From assembly GCA_965268675.1 (NCBI GenBank), contig OZ254179.1:806001-870000 (forward strand): 64,000 bases of DNA, given 5' to 3'. Made by a program: the position numbers and the translations under genes. Positions 36,561 through 44,100 of the stretch are shown here, piece after piece. The notes under the pieces are model-generated. The model saw nothing but the letters and a program-made list of their open reading frames with translations. It did no database searches and was not told the origin of the DNA. How positions within the stretch are numbered: position 1 is the stretch's first letter; every line of letters starts with the position of its first letter. The stretch is from AAA044-D11 sp009705075 (GTDB lineage: Bacteria; Actinomycetota; Actinomycetes; Nanopelagicales; Nanopelagicaceae).

Positions 36561-36772
36561 TGGAGACCCTGAACTGCCTCGGAATGCGCTGCCCTTTGCC
36601 GGTCATCGCGCTTGCCAAAGAACTTTCGACAAAAGTTATTGGTTCACAAATAACTTTACTAAGCGACGATCCTGCTTCTGAGCCAGACCTAAAAGCGTGG
36701 GCGCGAATGACTGGAAATTCTGTTGTATCTCTTGGTGCAAATTCCTTCGAAGTTACGAAGTTAGCCGACTAG
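36560..36772 (+). CDS. tusA: TusA-family sulfurtransferase
   Basis: 70 residues, the usual TusA length. The N-terminal CLGMRCPLPVIAL has the CPxP motif with the persulfide-carrying Cys 11; the rest follows the two-layer alpha/beta fold. TusA accepts sulfur from a cysteine desulfurase and passes it to tRNA thiolation, Moco or other sulfur pathways. Here it overlaps by one base (TAATG) the gene of a desulfurase homologue without its PLP lysine, suggesting a dedicated two-protein sulfur relay. Convergent with adoK, overlapping by 12 bases. Confidence 0.92.
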   Translation: METLNCLGMRCPLPVIALAKELSTKVIGSQITLLSDDPASEPDLKAWARMTGNSVVSLGANSFEVTKLAD

Positions 36773-37750
36773 GCGAGGTTCAATTTTCTCGTTTACTTCT
36801 TGTGCGGCTTCAACACCATAAGCCACTGAAAATCGCTCGATGAATTCCGGCTTTGTAAATTTATATTCTTGAGTGCCTTTAGTTTCAATACAGAAAGTTG
36901 CAAGCATCGACCCAAGTTGTGCACATCTTTCGTGCTTTAGGCCCCAAGCAAGTCCAGAGATAAATCCGGCTCGATAACAGTCGCCGACGCCGGTGGGATC
37001 TAGTTTTGAAATCTCTTTTGGAACGCCAACGGTTATCGCTTCTTTGCCGTGCTCTTCGATACGAGAGCCCTCTGATCCAAGAGTAATAATGCGTTTCTTA
37101 ACCTTGCTAAAGATTTCGGCATCGCTCCAACCAGTTTTTTGAATAGTCAACGCCAATTCATATTCATTTAAGAAAAGATACTCGGCCCCTTCGATTAGTA
37201 ATTTGATTGCTTCGCCATCCATTCGAGCGAGTTGTTGGGATGGATCTGCGGCAAATGGAATTCCCATCGCACGGGCACTTTGACTATGGCTCAACATTGC
37301 ATCCGGATCATCTGGAGAAATAATTAAAAGATCGAACTTTCCGGTCTTTTCGATGATTGGAGCTAATTCGATTTCTCGTGCCTCACTCATCGCACCTGGA
37401 AAGAATGATGCAATCTGATTCAATTCCATATCTGTAGTAACCATGAAAGAGGCGGTCAATAACTCTTGTGAAATTTTCACATGGTTGGTGTCAACCCCAT
37501 GTCTAGTTAGCCAAGAGTCGTAATCAGCCCAATCTGTACCGACGGCTGCAATTAAATATGGATTTAAACCTAAGGCGCCGATTCCGAAAGCGATATTTGC
37601 TGCGGTCCCTCCGCGTCTAACATCTAGCCCATCTACTAAGAAAGAGAGCGAGACCTTGTCCAAGGATTCGGCCACCAAAGAATCGGTGAACTTTCCAGGA
37701 AAGGTCATTAAATGATCGCGCCCGACAGAGCCGGCGCAGGCAATTTTCAT
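36761..37750 (-). CDS. adoK: Adenosine kinase (PfkB family, AdoK-like)
   Basis: 329 residues. PfkB signatures are RRGGTAANIAFGIGALG and DPTGVGDCYRAGFISG with the catalytic Asp. The N-terminal GSVGRDHLMTFPGKF and DKVSLSFLVD closely match the actinobacterial adenosine kinase known from M. tuberculosis (Rv2202c), which also lies near ctaC. It phosphorylates adenosine to AMP, the third adenosine fate in this window besides deamination and phosphorolysis. It follows erpA by 23 bases on the minus strand. Another sugar kinase activity is possible. Confidence 0.85.
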   Translation of the reverse strand: MKIACAGSVGRDHLMTFPGKFTDSLVAESLDKVSLSFLVDGLDVRRGGTAANIAFGIGALGLNPYLIAAVGTDWADYDSWLTRHGVDTNHVKISQELLTASFMVTTDMELNQIASFFPGAMSEAREIELAPIIEKTGKFDLLIISPDDPDAMLSHSQSARAMGIPFAADPSQQLARMDGEAIKLLIEGAEYLFLNEYELALTIQKTGWSDAEIFSKVKKRIITLGSEGSRIEEHGKEAITVGVPKEISKLDPTGVGDCYRAGFISGLAWGLKHERCAQLGSMLATFCIETKGTQEYKFTKPEFIERFSVAYGVEAAQEVNEKIEPRLVG

Positions 37751-37773
37751 TACTCAGTGAATTAACTGTTTAG

Positions 37774-38145
37774 TTAGTTAAAAGAGTCGCCGCAAGCGCA
37801 TGAGCCTTGGGCATTTGGATTATCGATTGTGAAACCCTGCTTCTCGATTGTGTCCACAAAATCTATTGATGCGCCTGTCAAATAAGGCGTGCTCATCTTG
37901 TCGGTTACGACCTTTACACCGTTGAACTCAGTAATAGTGTCGCCATCAAGGGCGCGATCATCGAAATAAAGCTGATAGCGCAGACCAGAACAGCCACCAG
38001 GCTGTACGGCAACACGAAGATTTAAATCATCACGGCCTTCTTGTGCCAAAAGAGCAGCAACTTTGGTCGCAGCAACGTCAGTCAAAACAATTCCGGTCGC
38101 TGGGGCCCCTGTGATTGTTACATCTTGTGAAGTTTCGGTGCTCAT
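37774..38145 (-). CDS. erpA: Iron-sulfur cluster insertion protein, A-type carrier
   Basis: 123 residues of the HesB/IscA fold. Cluster ligands are C52 in GGCSGL and C116/C118 in SCACGDSF. Such carriers deliver Fe-S clusters to apoproteins; NadA (next door, divergent), LipA and QcrA are plausible clients in this window. GGGAG precedes the ATG. The gene sits in the same position as the IscA homologue near ctaC in mycobacteria. The divergent intergenic region to nadA is 83 bases. Confidence 0.93.
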   Translation of the reverse strand: MSTETSQDVTITGAPATGIVLTDVAATKVAALLAQEGRDDLNLRVAVQPGGCSGLRYQLYFDDRALDGDTITEFNGVKVVTDKMSTPYLTGASIDFVDTIEKQGFTIDNPNAQGSCACGDSFN

Positions 38146-38228
38146 TGCTCTCCCAATCTAATTCGATATCTTGCAAATTCTAAAATTTTTGACTCGTGCA
38201 TGCCACAAGGCTACTCCATAATGTCCCT

Positions 38229-39380
38229 ATGGGCTCATCAAGACTTTCCGAACTTCTTCTACTTGGCCAGGGGTTGGATCTTGCGAGCGAGCGGGGAGTT
38301 TCATGTGCGGGTGAGCTACCAGAGGCAAGTAGCCCTGATTTAGTTGCAAGGGCTGTAACGGCAAGGGCGGCATTGGGAAGTCGAGCGATGATTCTTGGCC
38401 ACCATTATCAACGGGATGAAGTAATCCAATTCGCCGACATCACGGGTGACTCATTTAAGTTGGCTCAAGCAGCTGAATCAAACAGTTCGGCTGAGTTTAT
38501 TTTCTTCTGCGGCGTGCACTTCATGGCAGAAAGCGCAGACATTTTAACCAGCGCTGATCAAAAAGTAATTCTTCCCGATCTTGCAGCTGGCTGTTCAATG
38601 GCAGATATGGCAAGTGCAAAGCAAGTTGATGATTGTTGGGCAGCGCTAGAAAAAATTGGTGTGGCCGATAGAACCGTACCCATTACATATATGAATTCGT
38701 CCGCAGCGATAAAGGCATTTACTGGGAAAAATGGTGGTGCAGTTTGTACTTCTTCAAATGCCGCCAGAGCTATGAAGTGGGCTTTTGAAAAAGGCGAAAA
38801 GATTCTTTTTCTACCTGACCAACATCTGGGTCGTAACACCACCGTTCTAAATCTTGGCCTGTCGCTCGAAGATTGCGTTACTTGGAATCCATGGAAACCA
38901 AATGGTGGATTGAGTGAATCTGAAATATTGAATGCAAAAGTTATTTTGTGGCGAGGACACTGTTCGGTACATGGCCGATTCTCAGTAGAAAATATTGAAC
39001 AGATGAGGGCGAAAGTTCCCGGAGTTTCAATCCTCGTACATCCTGAATGCCAGCATGAAGTAGTTTCCCGCGCCGATGTTGTCGGTAGCACCGAGATGAT
39101 AATTAAAACAGTTGAAAACTCCCCTGTTGGCAGCAAGTGGGCAATCGGAACCGAGCTCAACCTGGTCCAGAGGTTGGCCAACAGGTTCCCAGATCGTGAT
39201 ATCCATTTCTTAGATAAGACAGTTTGTTATTGCTCGACCATGAATCGAATTGACTTACCTCACCTGGTCTGGGCGATGGAATCTCTCGTTGATGGGCGCC
39301 TCGTGAATCAAATAAGCGTAGACACAGAAACCGCTAAGTTTGCAAAAGTTGCGCTGGAGCGAATGCTCGCTCTACCGTAG
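38229..39380 (+). CDS. nadA: Quinolinate synthase
   Basis: 383 residues. It condenses iminoaspartate with dihydroxyacetone phosphate to quinolinate, using a 4Fe-4S cluster. Motifs include MILGHHYQRDEV, FCGVHFMAESA, LAAGCSMADM, SSNA after GAVC, HPECQHEV and the C-terminal VCYCSTMNRI. I choose ATG 38229 because CATAAT stands six bases before it; a GTG at 38196 in the same frame is an alternative. It is not accompanied by nadB or nadC in this window. Divergent from erpA, which may supply its cluster. Confidence 0.93.
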   Translation: MGSSRLSELLLLGQGLDLASERGVSCAGELPEASSPDLVARAVTARAALGSRAMILGHHYQRDEVIQFADITGDSFKLAQAAESNSSAEFIFFCGVHFMAESADILTSADQKVILPDLAAGCSMADMASAKQVDDCWAALEKIGVADRTVPITYMNSSAAIKAFTGKNGGAVCTSSNAARAMKWAFEKGEKILFLPDQHLGRNTTVLNLGLSLEDCVTWNPWKPNGGLSESEILNAKVILWRGHCSVHGRFSVENIEQMRAKVPGVSILVHPECQHEVVSRADVVGSTEMIIKTVENSPVGSKWAIGTELNLVQRLANRFPDRDIHFLDKTVCYCSTMNRIDLPHLVWAMESLVDGRLVNQISVDTETAKFAKVALERMLALP

Positions 39381-39384
39381 CCAC

Positions 39385-39933
39385 ATGAGCGAGCCATCAA
39401 AGAAGTCAGAAAACACTCCTGAGAAAAAAGGGAGGGCAACTCCAAAGCGCAAGGACGCTGTTGCTAAAACAAAGATAAATTCAATTACTGCGCCAGTCTC
39501 GAAAGTTGACCGCGCAAAAAACCGTGAAGCCCTAAAGATTGCACGAGCAGAAGCCAGAGCCGCCTATATGCGTGGTGATGAGAACGCGCTACCAGCTCGC
39601 GATCGTGGCCCGGTTAAGAAATTGGTTCGTGATTACATAGATTCACATCGTTCACTTGGTGAATATTTCTTGCCACTCATGGTCATAGTTTTAATTCTTA
39701 CAATGGTTCCATCTGTTGAAGTTCGTTTCGCAGCAATTGTGATTATGTATTCCGCGATGGGATATTCAATAATCTATGGATTTTTCGTGGGATCGCGAAT
39801 CAAAAGGTTAGTTGCTGAAAGATTCCCAGATGCTCCGACCAAGGGGTTGGCAATCTATGGCTGGCTACGGTCTACTCAGATGCGCCGACTTCGTGCACCT
39901 GCACCACAGAAGAAACTTGGCGACAAAATTTAA
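39385..39933 (+). CDS. DUF3043 family membrane protein
   Basis: 182 residues. A Lys/Ala-rich charged N-terminus (about 1-75) leads into the family motif RDRGPVKKLVRDYIDSHRS, then two membrane helices (about 92-112 and 117-135) and a basic C-terminus. Conserved in Actinobacteria with unknown function. ATG 39385 has TACCGT six bases upstream, overlapping the nadA stop, so it may be transcribed separately despite lying only 4 bases after nadA. Confidence 0.82.
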   Translation: MSEPSKKSENTPEKKGRATPKRKDAVAKTKINSITAPVSKVDRAKNREALKIARAEARAAYMRGDENALPARDRGPVKKLVRDYIDSHRSLGEYFLPLMVIVLILTMVPSVEVRFAAIVIMYSAMGYSIIYGFFVGSRIKRLVAERFPDAPTKGLAIYGWLRSTQMRRLRAPAPQKKLGDKI

Positions 39934-39939
39934 ATATTT

Positions 39940-40941
39940 TTAAGGCCTTGGATTTGGGCTCTCGGTTTTATCCGGATTTGATTCTGGAATAGATCCGAGG
40001 GCCTTATCAATTTCCTTAAGAATTTCCCCGCTCAATTTCACGCCTGATGCTTTAACATTTTCCTTTACCTGAGCTGGTTTTGATGCTCCCATAATCACGG
40101 ATGAAACATTTGGATTCGAGAGTGCCCATGCCAGGGCAAGTTGAGACATTGTCAGATCAACTGAATCTGCTATCGGTTTTAACTTAGCAACTGCAGTCAG
40201 AACTTCATCCCGCATCCAGCGCGAAATCATTTCGGCACCGCTCTTCTTATCTGTAGCCCTCGAGCCTGTAGGTGGCTTCTTTCCAGGTAGATATTTTCCA
40301 GTCAAAACTCCTTGTGCAACGGGCGACCACACAATTTGGCCGATCCCTTCACTTTCACAGAGTGGGACAACCTTTGATTCAATTACACGCCACAGCATCG
40401 AATACTGCGGTTGGCTTGAAACGAATCTGTCGAAGCCTCTGGCTTTTTGAATTTCTAGCGCCTGACTTATCTGAGGAGCGCTCCACTCAGAAAATCCAAT
40501 GTAATGAACTTTGCCTTGACGTATCAAATCATCAAATGCACGAAGTGATTCTTCGACTGGAGTTTCGTGATCAAATCTATGCATCTGATAAAGATCAATG
40601 TGATCAGTATTTAAACGCTTTAGTGAGGCATGGACGGACTCCATGATGTGCTTTCGAGATAAACCGCGGTCATTCTTGCCCGGACCTGTTGGCCAATAAA
40701 CTTTGGTAAATAGTTCATAGCTTTCGCGCTTTACGCCTTTTAGCGCTCTCCCCAACACGCTCTCGGCCTTGGTGCCCGCATAAACATCGGCAGTATCAAA
40801 GGTCGTTATTCCAGCATCCAAGGCAGCATGAACACATTTAATCGCGGCATCGGCTTCCACTTGAGAGCCGTGAGTAATCCAATTACCATATGAGATTTCT
40901 GAGACATACATTCCTGAGGAGCCGAGGCGACGATATTCCAT
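39940..40941 (-). CDS. Aldo/keto reductase, voltage-gated-channel beta-subunit type
   Basis: 333 residues, (beta/alpha)8 NADPH-dependent oxidoreductase. The catalytic Asp/Tyr are in FDTADVYAGTKAE, Lys in LFTKVYW, and DHIDLYQMHRFD carries the His. The C-terminal LAWALSNPNVSSVIMGAS binds NADPH. Closest by pattern to KvbB/YghZ-type reductases of methylglyoxal and similar aldehydes. ATG 40941 has TACGCT seven bases upstream. Only 24 bases separate it from the divergent small membrane protein gene. Substrate unknown. Confidence 0.9.
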   Translation of the reverse strand: MEYRRLGSSGMYVSEISYGNWITHGSQVEADAAIKCVHAALDAGITTFDTADVYAGTKAESVLGRALKGVKRESYELFTKVYWPTGPGKNDRGLSRKHIMESVHASLKRLNTDHIDLYQMHRFDHETPVEESLRAFDDLIRQGKVHYIGFSEWSAPQISQALEIQKARGFDRFVSSQPQYSMLWRVIESKVVPLCESEGIGQIVWSPVAQGVLTGKYLPGKKPPTGSRATDKKSGAEMISRWMRDEVLTAVAKLKPIADSVDLTMSQLALAWALSNPNVSSVIMGASKPAQVKENVKASGVKLSGEILKEIDKALGSIPESNPDKTESPNPRP

Positions 40942-40965
40942 AGGCAAGAGCGTAGTCTGTATCCC
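40942..40965. promoter_or_regulatory. 24-base divergent promoter with overlapping -10 boxes
   Basis: Plus strand: TAGTCT (40953-40958), seven bases before ATG 40966. Minus strand: TACGCT (40954-40949), seven bases before ATG 40941. The two hexamers share the TA step at 40953-40954, so each gene's -35 region would lie in the other gene's coding sequence. Confidence 0.55.
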
Positions 40966-41184
40966 ATGAAGGAAAAAGTATTTTCGACAGTAATTGCAAT
41001 TGCATTATTCATATTTCCGAACTCCGCCTTGGCGAGTGACTCGGAAAACAATGAACCCGAACATTCCATAACCGATGCTCATGAGGGCGTTGAAGGCGCA
41101 GAATTGTTTGCTGCAGGCGCTGGACTAGTAGTTGCTCTAGGAATCGCCTTCACGATTGGCCGCCGTTCTCGCAAAAAAGATTGA
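40966..41184 (+). CDS. Small secreted or membrane protein, unknown
   Basis: 72 residues. An N-terminal signal peptide or helix (VFSTVIAIALFIFPNSALAS) is followed by an acidic, His-containing segment (NNEPEHSITDAHEGVEGAE), a second hydrophobic helix (LFAAGAGLVVALGIAFTI) and a basic GRRSRKKD tail. After cleavage this leaves a short acidic external domain with one membrane anchor. The next feature is the cobalamin riboswitch 20 bases downstream, so a role tied to metal or B12 uptake is conceivable but unsupported. The leaderless-type TAGTCT box supports it as a real gene. Confidence 0.65.
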   Translation: MKEKVFSTVIAIALFIFPNSALASDSENNEPEHSITDAHEGVEGAELFAAGAGLVVALGIAFTIGRRSRKKD

Positions 41185-41204
41185 AATGGTGCTAACTTTC
41201 GACC

Positions 41205-41336
41205 ACTGAGATCACCTTGTTTTTTCAGTAGTAATGCGTTTAGCGAAGTCCGGTGAAAACCCGGCGCTGTCCCGCAACTGTAGAGATTTGGTTCGATATA
41301 AAAACTCGAATACAAATCCAAGCCAGGTCGCCTAAC
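41205..41336 (+). ncRNA. Cobalamin riboswitch aptamer
   Basis: The core has GTCCGGTGAAAACC at 41248-41261, GGCGCTGTCCCGCAACTG at 41263-41280 and the B12 box AGCCAGGTCGCC at 41321-41332, the hallmarks of AdoCbl-type riboswitches. It lies between a small membrane protein gene and btuF and would repress btuFCD when cobalamin is plentiful. Exact 5' and 3' boundaries are approximate. Confidence 0.93.
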
Positions 41337-41351
41337 TCATTATTGAAGTAT

Positions 41352-41441
41352 CCGACCTCGGAGGAAGGTCGGGCCTCAAGAGAAATTTATTTTTCTTATC
41401 GCCCAAACTTCCTCCCTCAAAAACTCTTGAGGGAGATTTTT
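41352..41441 (+). promoter_or_regulatory. Riboswitch expression platform with alternative hairpins
   Basis: Stem 1: CCGACCT (41352-41358) with AGGTCGG (41366-41372). Stem 2: CTCCCTCAA (41412-41420) with TTGAGGGAG (41427-41435), followed by ATTTTT and directly the btuF ATG; it works as terminator and also hides the GAGGGAG ribosome-binding site. Alternative: CCTCAAGAG (41374-41382) pairs perfectly with CTCTTGAGG (41424-41432), excluding stem 2. Confidence 0.75.
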
Positions 41442-42311
41442 ATGTTCAAAACAAAAGCTGAATCTTCAGTACGAAAATTAACGCTGGTAGTTGTTATATC
41501 TCTTTTTGGAGCCCTACCCGCGCACGCGGTTAATTCGGCTCCGAAAAGAATCATTTCGCTCTCCCCAAGTGCAACCGAAACTCTCTTTGCTATCGGGGCT
41601 GGTCCACAAGTTATTGCAGTCGATGATTTGTCTAACTATCCAAGCAGTGCACCGATTACCAAACTCTCGGCATTTAGCCCAAATGTAGAAGCGCTCGTGA
41701 ACTATAAGCCTGACTTAATTATTTTAAATGCGGATGCGACCAAGGCTTTGGAAGTTAAATCCGCGCTGGAGAAGCTAAAGATTAAAGTTTTTCTTGAGCA
41801 CGCCCCTGACGATCTGAGTGAAGTTTACTTAGAGGTTTCTGCCCTGGGTCGCGCCACAGGCAATATCGTGGGCGCCCGAGCTGTAATCGCAAAAATGAAA
41901 TCTAAAATCAATAGCGCAATTAAGAGCGGCCGAAAACTGAAAAAGGTTTCATTTTTTCATGAGCTAGATGACACGCTATATACCGCGACATCAGATACCT
42001 TTATTGGCAAGGTTTACAAAGACTTCAATCTGTCCAATATTGCAGATCCTGCTGCGAATGCAGATTCTGCCGGTTATCCGCAACTTCAATCGGAGTATTT
42101 AATTAAGGCTAATCCGAAAATAATTTTCTTAGCAGACGCTCAATATGGAGAATCTATTTCCACTTTGGCAAAACGTCCTGGTTGGAATGGGATTTCGGCG
42201 GTTTCAAAGCGACATGTGATTTCGCTACCTGAAGATATTCCATCCCGTTGGGGACCAAGGCTCGCTGACTTTTACCAATTTATCGCTACTGCGATAGCGA
42301 AGATTGCCTAA
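41442..42311 (+). CDS. btuF: Cobalamin-binding protein of ABC transporter
   Basis: 289 residues, class III periplasmic-binding fold (TroA/BtuF). The mature part opens with APKRIISLSPSATETLFAIGAG, shown here in parts (RIISLSPSATETLFAIG), and has the long linking helix and RPGWNGISAV near the C-terminus typical of BtuF. The signal peptide ends ALPAHA; no lipobox cysteine is present. ATG 41442 follows the riboswitch hairpin directly. The frame is open further upstream through the riboswitch, but the RNA structure and signal peptide fix this start. Delivers B12 to BtuCD. Confidence 0.9.
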   Translation: MFKTKAESSVRKLTLVVVISLFGALPAHAVNSAPKRIISLSPSATETLFAIGAGPQVIAVDDLSNYPSSAPITKLSAFSPNVEALVNYKPDLIILNADATKALEVKSALEKLKIKVFLEHAPDDLSEVYLEVSALGRATGNIVGARAVIAKMKSKINSAIKSGRKLKKVSFFHELDDTLYTATSDTFIGKVYKDFNLSNIADPAANADSAGYPQLQSEYLIKANPKIIFLADAQYGESISTLAKRPGWNGISAVSKRHVISLPEDIPSRWGPRLADFYQFIATAIAKIA

Positions 42312-42316
42312 ATAAA

Positions 42317-43345
42317 ATGAGAGCGAAGAGAAGTGAGAGTGGGCTTCCACCGATTTGGAATTGGAAGATAACGGCCATTTCGCTTGCTCTCCTATTTTTT
42401 GTTGGAATTCTTGCGGTCAGTTTCGGCCCGGTATCCCTTAGCTTCCAGAAAATTCTTCGCACACTTTTCGGATTAGATGGCGGCTTAACTGGGCAAGAGC
42501 GAACTTTGTTAATTGATCTGAGATTGCCACGTGCACTCCTGGCCGCACTTGTTGGCGCAGCACTTGCAACTAGCGGGGCGGTTTATCAAACTGTTTTTCG
42601 CAATCCCTTAGCCGATCCATATCTCCTTGGTGCCGCAGCCGGTGCTGGCCTTGGCGCAACGATTGCTATAACGAATACTGGAGCTAACCTCTATAGCTTG
42701 CTACCAATCTTCTCTTTCATTGGTGCAATCTTGGCGGTTCTCGTTAGTTTCTTTATTTCAGGAAAATTCTTTGCAGAACCTAATTCCCTACTGCTTTCAG
42801 GGATCGCCGTTGGTTCCTTTGCGACAGCTGTTCAAACTTATCTTCAACAGCGCAACAGTTCTTCACTTCGGCCAGTTTATTCATGGATTTTAGGTGAGTT
42901 AACGGTTGCTAACTGGCAGGTTGTGACTTGGTCGGCAATCTACATCTTGATTGCCCTGACAATTTTGATAACAGTTTCCAAGCAATTAGATGGCTTAATG
43001 CTGACTGATGAAGAGGCTTATTCCCTTGGGATTAATCCAAATAAGTTGCGGATAATTGCAGTAATCGCCGCAACCTTAGCTACCGCCACCGCCGTGTCCG
43101 CGAGTGGGTTAATCGGTTTTGTTGGAATCGTAGTTCCCCATCTGGTTCGAGGAATTACCCACCGAGTTACAAACCGAGGTTTGCTTACAATCGCGCTAGT
43201 AGGGGCAAGTTTTCTTGTACTCGCAGACCTTGGTGCAAGAACGCTCTTGTCGCCCGCGGAATTGCCGATAGGTGTTATCACTGCCTTTGTCGGAGCGCCA
43301 TTCTTCTTAGTTGTACTACGAAAGAAAAGGTTGGTTACAACTTGA
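42317..43345 (+). CDS. btuC: FecCD-family permease, cobalamin importer
   Basis: 342 residues with about ten membrane helices. LRLPRALLAALVGAALATSGAVYQ (in part: LPRALLAALVGAAL) and NPLADPYLLGAAAGAG are FecCD signatures; GLIGFVGIVVPHLVR contacts the ATPase. It starts six bases after btuF and overlaps btuD by 4 bases (TTGA). The cobalamin riboswitch upstream points to B12 rather than siderophore as substrate; the permease sequence alone would not decide. Confidence 0.92.
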   Translation: MRAKRSESGLPPIWNWKITAISLALLFFVGILAVSFGPVSLSFQKILRTLFGLDGGLTGQERTLLIDLRLPRALLAALVGAALATSGAVYQTVFRNPLADPYLLGAAAGAGLGATIAITNTGANLYSLLPIFSFIGAILAVLVSFFISGKFFAEPNSLLLSGIAVGSFATAVQTYLQQRNSSSLRPVYSWILGELTVANWQVVTWSAIYILIALTILITVSKQLDGLMLTDEEAYSLGINPNKLRIIAVIAATLATATAVSASGLIGFVGIVVPHLVRGITHRVTNRGLLTIALVGASFLVLADLGARTLLSPAELPIGVITAFVGAPFFLVVLRKKRLVTT

Positions 43346-44100
43346 TTAAGGTCAATGATTTAACTATTAGATTCGGCGAACGCACAATCCTCCAAGATAT
43401 CAACGTTGAAATTGCAGATGGCATGTGGACCTGTTTAGTTGGACCCAATGGCGCGGGAAAGACCACATTCTTAAGGGCCCTTTTAGGTTCGCAGCCATAT
43501 TCCGGTTCGATCGTTGATAATGGTTTTGAGGTCTATAGAAATCATGACCGAAACGTCGCCTTCGTTCCGCAACATCCTCAAATTCCAATCGGAATGAGCG
43601 TCAGCGAATACGTAATGTTGGGGCGCTCAAAGCGAGACGGCTGGGGGAACGAAAGCAGCAAGAGCAGGCATCTTGTTGCAGATATTTTAAAACTTACTGG
43701 GTTATTTGGAATGCAGAGCCAATTTGTTTCACAACTTTCTGGTGGTGAAATGCAGCGGGCGCTAATTGCACGTGCACTCGTTCAAGAACCAACTCTAATT
43801 TTGCTAGACGAGCCAACCAGTGCGCTTGATTTACATCATCAAATCGCAGTCTTAAATAACATTGAACTACTAAAAGAGCGCGGTGTCACAATCATTTCGA
43901 CGATGCATGACATCACTCTTGCTGCGATGTATGCCGAGAAAATAATCGTCATGCATGAAGGCAAGGTACTTCTTGACGGGCCTTCTGATCAGGTTATTCA
44001 CTCACCACAATTGCAGGAAGCCTTTGAAAATCGAATCAATGTGTTCACGTTAGATTCCGGGCGTCCAGTGATTATTGCGAAGAAGGATCTTCCAAATTAG
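43342..44100 (+). CDS. btuD: Cobalamin ABC transporter ATPase
   Basis: 252 residues. Walker A GPNGAGKTT, Q-loop VPQHPQ, signature LSGGEMQRALIARAL, Walker B LILLDEPTSAL and the switch His in STMHDITLA are all intact. The start is TTG 43342 inside the btuC stop context, implying translational coupling. The stop TAG interlocks with the TAA of the convergent gcvT in TTAG. Completes a btuFCD importer under riboswitch control. Confidence 0.93.
   Translation: MIKVNDLTIRFGERTILQDINVEIADGMWTCLVGPNGAGKTTFLRALLGSQPYSGSIVDNGFEVYRNHDRNVAFVPQHPQIPIGMSVSEYVMLGRSKRDGWGNESSKSRHLVADILKLTGLFGMQSQFVSQLSGGEMQRALIARALVQEPTLILLDEPTSALDLHHQIAVLNNIELLKERGVTIISTMHDITLAAMYAEKIIVMHEGKVLLDGPSDQVIHSPQLQEAFENRINVFTLDSGRPVIIAKKDLPN

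Noticed and set aside
41253..41441. N-terminal extension of btuF through the riboswitch
   Set aside because: The reading frame is open, but the region is the cobalamin aptamer and expression platform; the signal peptide begins at 41442.
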